Source: Alphaproteobacteria bacterium (GTDB taxonomy: Bacteria; Pseudomonadota; Alphaproteobacteria; Micavibrionales; Micavibrionaceae). Taken from it: a DNA stretch of 16,479 nt. This document shows positions 14,472-16,479 of the stretch, piece by piece. The stretch covers positions 1 through 16,479 of the forward strand of contig NZVS01000030.1 of NCBI GenBank assembly GCA_002701555.1, given 5' to 3'. The position numbers and the translations under genes are program-made. The first letter of the stretch is position 1. The number at the start of each line of letters is the position of its first letter. The notes under the pieces were generated by a model. That model was not told where the DNA came from and did not search any database. It saw only the letters and a list, made by a program, of their open reading frames with translations.

Positions 14472-15644
14472 TTAAGGTGCAGGTGTATCCAGCATATAAG
14501 TTAAAGTTTTTGAATACGTCAGAGGCGTCGTTGCAATATGGTTTGCTATTTTTAGGCTAGCTGTCCCGTCGCCATAAAGGGTAGTAGGATAACGATCAGT
14601 GCCCAAATGGCTCTGCACGAGCTTTCGTATGGCAGTTCTTTCATAAGGCGCATCAACAACGTTTGCACCGCGCTCGCGCGCCGATTGGCGTGAGCCTACA
14701 TTTATAGCTGGGACACCAAGATAAGAGGCTTCACGAATGGCTACAGAAGAGTTTCCTATAATACCACAGGAATTATTCAAAAGCGTCAGGAAGTCTTTAG
14801 GTGCCATGTTTTTGATGAAATGCATATGAGGAAGGTCGTTATGTTCCCGGAATATGCGAATTCCTTTGGACACTTCATCACCGCCGGCATCCACATTAGG
14901 CCAGAACCATAAAACCGGTCGATCCGAGTCTTTCATAGCCTCTAATGTTTCCATTATTTGGGCGCGGCTATTGCCAACCTCAGTTGTAACGGGGTGCTGC
15001 ATAACAATATAGTAGCCTTTACCAAGATCTGGAAATGATCCTACCCCGCCATATTTTTTATAAAGATCGAAGTCAGGATCTGGGTTTTCCATCACTTCTT
15101 TTGCAATATCAATAGAAGGACAGCCTACATGAAAAACCTGATCAGGATTTTCCCCCATGCGAATTATATTTTCGGCTGAACGTTTCGTAGCAGGAAAATG
15201 TATATCAGCTAATTTTGTGACCGCATGGCGTACCTTTTCATCTATATTTCCTGATACCTCGCCACCCTGCACATGTATAAGTGGAATGTTCTGGTAAGAA
15301 GCCGCAACAGCGGCAGACAATATTTCATAGCGGTCGGCCATAACGAGGACAGCATCAGGTTTCAATCGGTCAAATACGCCCGCAAATTCTACTATTCCAA
15401 GTCCTGTAGCTTTCGTACTGGTAAGAAGAGTTTCGCCTTCAAGTACATTATAAACGCGTTCTGAAATGTCAAACCCATCGCGCTCTACCATTTTGTCAGT
15501 GTTTCCGTAACGATCAAGTACAGCGGAGGCTGCGCAAACTAATTGCAAATCAATAGCATCATGAGCTTGTAAGGCTGCTAATATAGGTTTGATTTTTGTG
15601 TAGCTTGTTCTCGCAGTTAGAACGACACATATTTTACGCGGCAT
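14472..15644 (-). CDS. neuC: Hydrolysing UDP-N-acetylglucosamine 2-epimerase (NeuC/LegG type)
   Basis: Converts UDP-GlcNAc to ManNAc plus UDP, or UDP-diNAcBac to the legionaminic precursor. The 390-residue GT-B-like enzyme begins CVVLTARTSYTKIKPILAAL (6-25). VLVMADRYEILSAAVAA (99-115) and IHVQGGEVSGNIDEKVRHAV (123-142) carry the UDP-GlcNAc 2-epimerase catalytic residues (D104, E129, D135, H140), and TKLADIHFPATK (143-154) follows. GIIGNSSVAIREASYLGVPA and NVGSRQSARERG further on are the NeuC-type UDP-binding blocks. GGGAGGA at 15653-15659 lies 8 nt before the ATG, inside the 3' end of the NeuB-type gene, and the two genes overlap by 11 bp. Choosing between NeuC and LegG needs a phylogeny; the substrate is undecided. 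Confidence 0.92.
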   Translation of the reverse strand: MPRKICVVLTARTSYTKIKPILAALQAHDAIDLQLVCAASAVLDRYGNTDKMVERDGFDISERVYNVLEGETLLTSTKATGLGIVEFAGVFDRLKPDAVLVMADRYEILSAAVAASYQNIPLIHVQGGEVSGNIDEKVRHAVTKLADIHFPATKRSAENIIRMGENPDQVFHVGCPSIDIAKEVMENPDPDFDLYKKYGGVGSFPDLGKGYYIVMQHPVTTEVGNSRAQIMETLEAMKDSDRPVLWFWPNVDAGGDEVSKGIRIFREHNDLPHMHFIKNMAPKDFLTLLNNSCGIIGNSSVAIREASYLGVPAINVGSRQSARERGANVVDAPYERTAIRKLVQSHLGTDRYPTTLYGDGTASLKIANHIATTPLTYSKTLTYMLDTPAP

Positions 15645-16479
15645 CTTCTATATCCTCCCAACGAAGTAAACGGTCTTCTGATACGTCTTGTTTGAGTTTT
15701 CTACCAATAACCATGTCTATTTTATCCGATGTTATTCCGGAACCTGGTTTTTTTACTGTAATCATATCAGCCAATAAGACTGTTCCGGCCTTTTGAGGTT
15801 GCTTAAGGGCGAGACTTTTTGTAAAAAGCCCACGCATAGTAGACATTTTCTCAGCCATAATATTTTTGTCTACCGGGTTTTGATCCATTGTAAAGAAAGC
15901 GTCGCGCGCTTTGCACAATTCTTCAAGTTCATTAAAATTTACAGAGGCGACAGCATCAGGCCCATACATATTTTTATCAAAAGTAACATGTATCTCTATC
16001 ATATCCGAACCCTGTGCCATAGCTGCCAATGAAGGGTAAAGAGTTCCGGAATGATCAGAAAGACCTACCGGACAATTATGTGCTTTTTTATATTCATTTA
16101 TGACATTAAGCCCGACATTTTCCAATTTAGTGGGGTAGTGGCTTGTACATTGGAAGAGACCGAAAGGGCATTCTCTCTCATTGAACATCTTTACGGCTTC
16201 GGAAATTTCTTTGTAAGTACTCATTCCTGAGCTGTAAAGGATAGGCTTTCCAGTTTTTATCATAGCATCAAGGAGTTCGCGCGATTTGAACTCTCCAGAA
16301 CCTACTTTCCATGCCGGCATATCCAAATCATCTAGTAATTCAACAGCTTCTACAGAAAAGGCAGAGCTTAAAAAAATGAGGCCCTTTTCCCTTGCATGAT
16401 TTGAAAGTTTTTCCCATTGACTTCGAGTAAATTCCATTCTTTTCCAATAGTCGTAACGCGTCTCGTCTTGGCCGCTCAT
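15634..16479 (-). CDS. neuB: Nonulosonic (sialic/legionaminic) acid synthase, NeuB family, N-terminus outside window
   Basis: Condenses phosphoenolpyruvate with a ManNAc-type sugar to a nonulosonic acid. The visible 281 residues cover most of the TIM-barrel and the C-terminal SAF domain. IFLSSAFSVEAVELL, MPAWKVGSGEFKSRELL, GKPILYSSGMSTYKEISEAV, CPVGLSDHSGTLYPSLAAMA and MIEIHVTFDKNMYGPDAVAS are the NeuB barrel blocks. GLFTKSLALKQPQKAGTVL and ITVKKPGSGI form the SAF (antifreeze-like) domain. The ATG coincides exactly with the window edge, and the family's first barrel strand (AEIGxNHxG) is missing, so the true start must lie beyond 16479. The C-terminus overlaps the NeuC-type start by 11 bp, so the genes are probably translationally coupled. 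The precise sugar (Neu5Ac, Leg or Pse) cannot be settled from this fragment. Confidence 0.92.
   Translation of the reverse strand: MSGQDETRYDYWKRMEFTRSQWEKLSNHAREKGLIFLSSAFSVEAVELLDDLDMPAWKVGSGEFKSRELLDAMIKTGKPILYSSGMSTYKEISEAVKMFNERECPFGLFQCTSHYPTKLENVGLNVINEYKKAHNCPVGLSDHSGTLYPSLAAMAQGSDMIEIHVTFDKNMYGPDAVASVNFNELEELCKARDAFFTMDQNPVDKNIMAEKMSTMRGLFTKSLALKQPQKAGTVLLADMITVKKPGSGITSDKIDMVIGRKLKQDVSEDRLLRWEDIEDAA

Noticed and set aside
1..16479. CRISPR array, tRNA or rRNA genes, insertion sequence or prophage remnants
   Set aside because: No regularly spaced repeats, cloverleaf-like or rRNA sequence, transposase motifs or terminal inverted repeats were found; coding density is nearly complete.

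Overview
The window is a surface-glycan biosynthesis locus from a Gram-negative bacterium. The evidence is an AlgI-type membrane acyltransferase paired with a membrane-anchored SGNH-like protein, nucleotide-sugar uronic-acid enzymes, and a nonulosonic (sialic/legionaminic) acid pathway. The DNA is moderately AT-rich by eye. I favour a proteobacterium, possibly alphaproteobacterial, but nothing here is a firm taxonomic marker.

Layout. Positions 3-725 (+) hold the 3' end of an M3-family zinc oligopeptidase that runs off the left edge; it is housekeeping and converges on the locus. From 12684 down to 735, eleven minus-strand genes follow one another with gaps of 15 bases or less and look like one operon. 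In transcription order they are: TylF-like O-methyltransferase, second SAM-dependent methyltransferase, D-2-hydroxyacid dehydrogenase, 'surface carbohydrate biosynthesis' GT-B-like protein, TolB/oligogalacturonate-lyase-like beta-propeller of unknown function, GT4 glycosyltransferase, AlgI-like MBOAT acyltransferase, SGNH-like membrane-anchored partner, TviB/WbpO-type UDP-HexNAc 6-dehydrogenase, UDP-uronate 4-epimerase, and a CDF zinc/cation efflux transporter. A 112-bp gap (12685-12796), the only real intergenic space, separates this run from a lone plus-strand gene, a CMP-nonulosonate cytidylyltransferase (neuA type, 12797-13528). Its 3' end overlaps tail-to-tail by 31 bp with a second minus-strand run: partial NeuB-type synthase, NeuC-type hydrolysing UDP-GlcNAc 2-epimerase, and a GT4 glycosyltransferase.

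How the genes fit together. The NeuC-, NeuB- and NeuA-type enzymes can make a CMP-activated nonulosonic acid, either Neu5Ac or a legionaminic-type sugar. The dehydrogenase and epimerase make a UDP-(N-acetyl)hexosaminuronic acid or related UDP-uronate. The GT4 enzymes and the GT-B-like protein would assemble the glycan. The MBOAT/SGNH pair would O-acetylate it at or across the inner membrane. The two methyltransferases and the hydroxyacid dehydrogenase point to a methylated acidic substituent. No polymerase, flippase, ABC exporter, flagellin or lipid carrier gene is in the window, so whether the product is capsule, O-antigen or a protein glycan cannot be decided here. The least understood parts are the propeller protein and the dehydrogenase/two-methyltransferase module.

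No tRNA, rRNA, CRISPR array, insertion sequence or convincing terminator was seen. No stretch longer than 300 bases lacks a gene.
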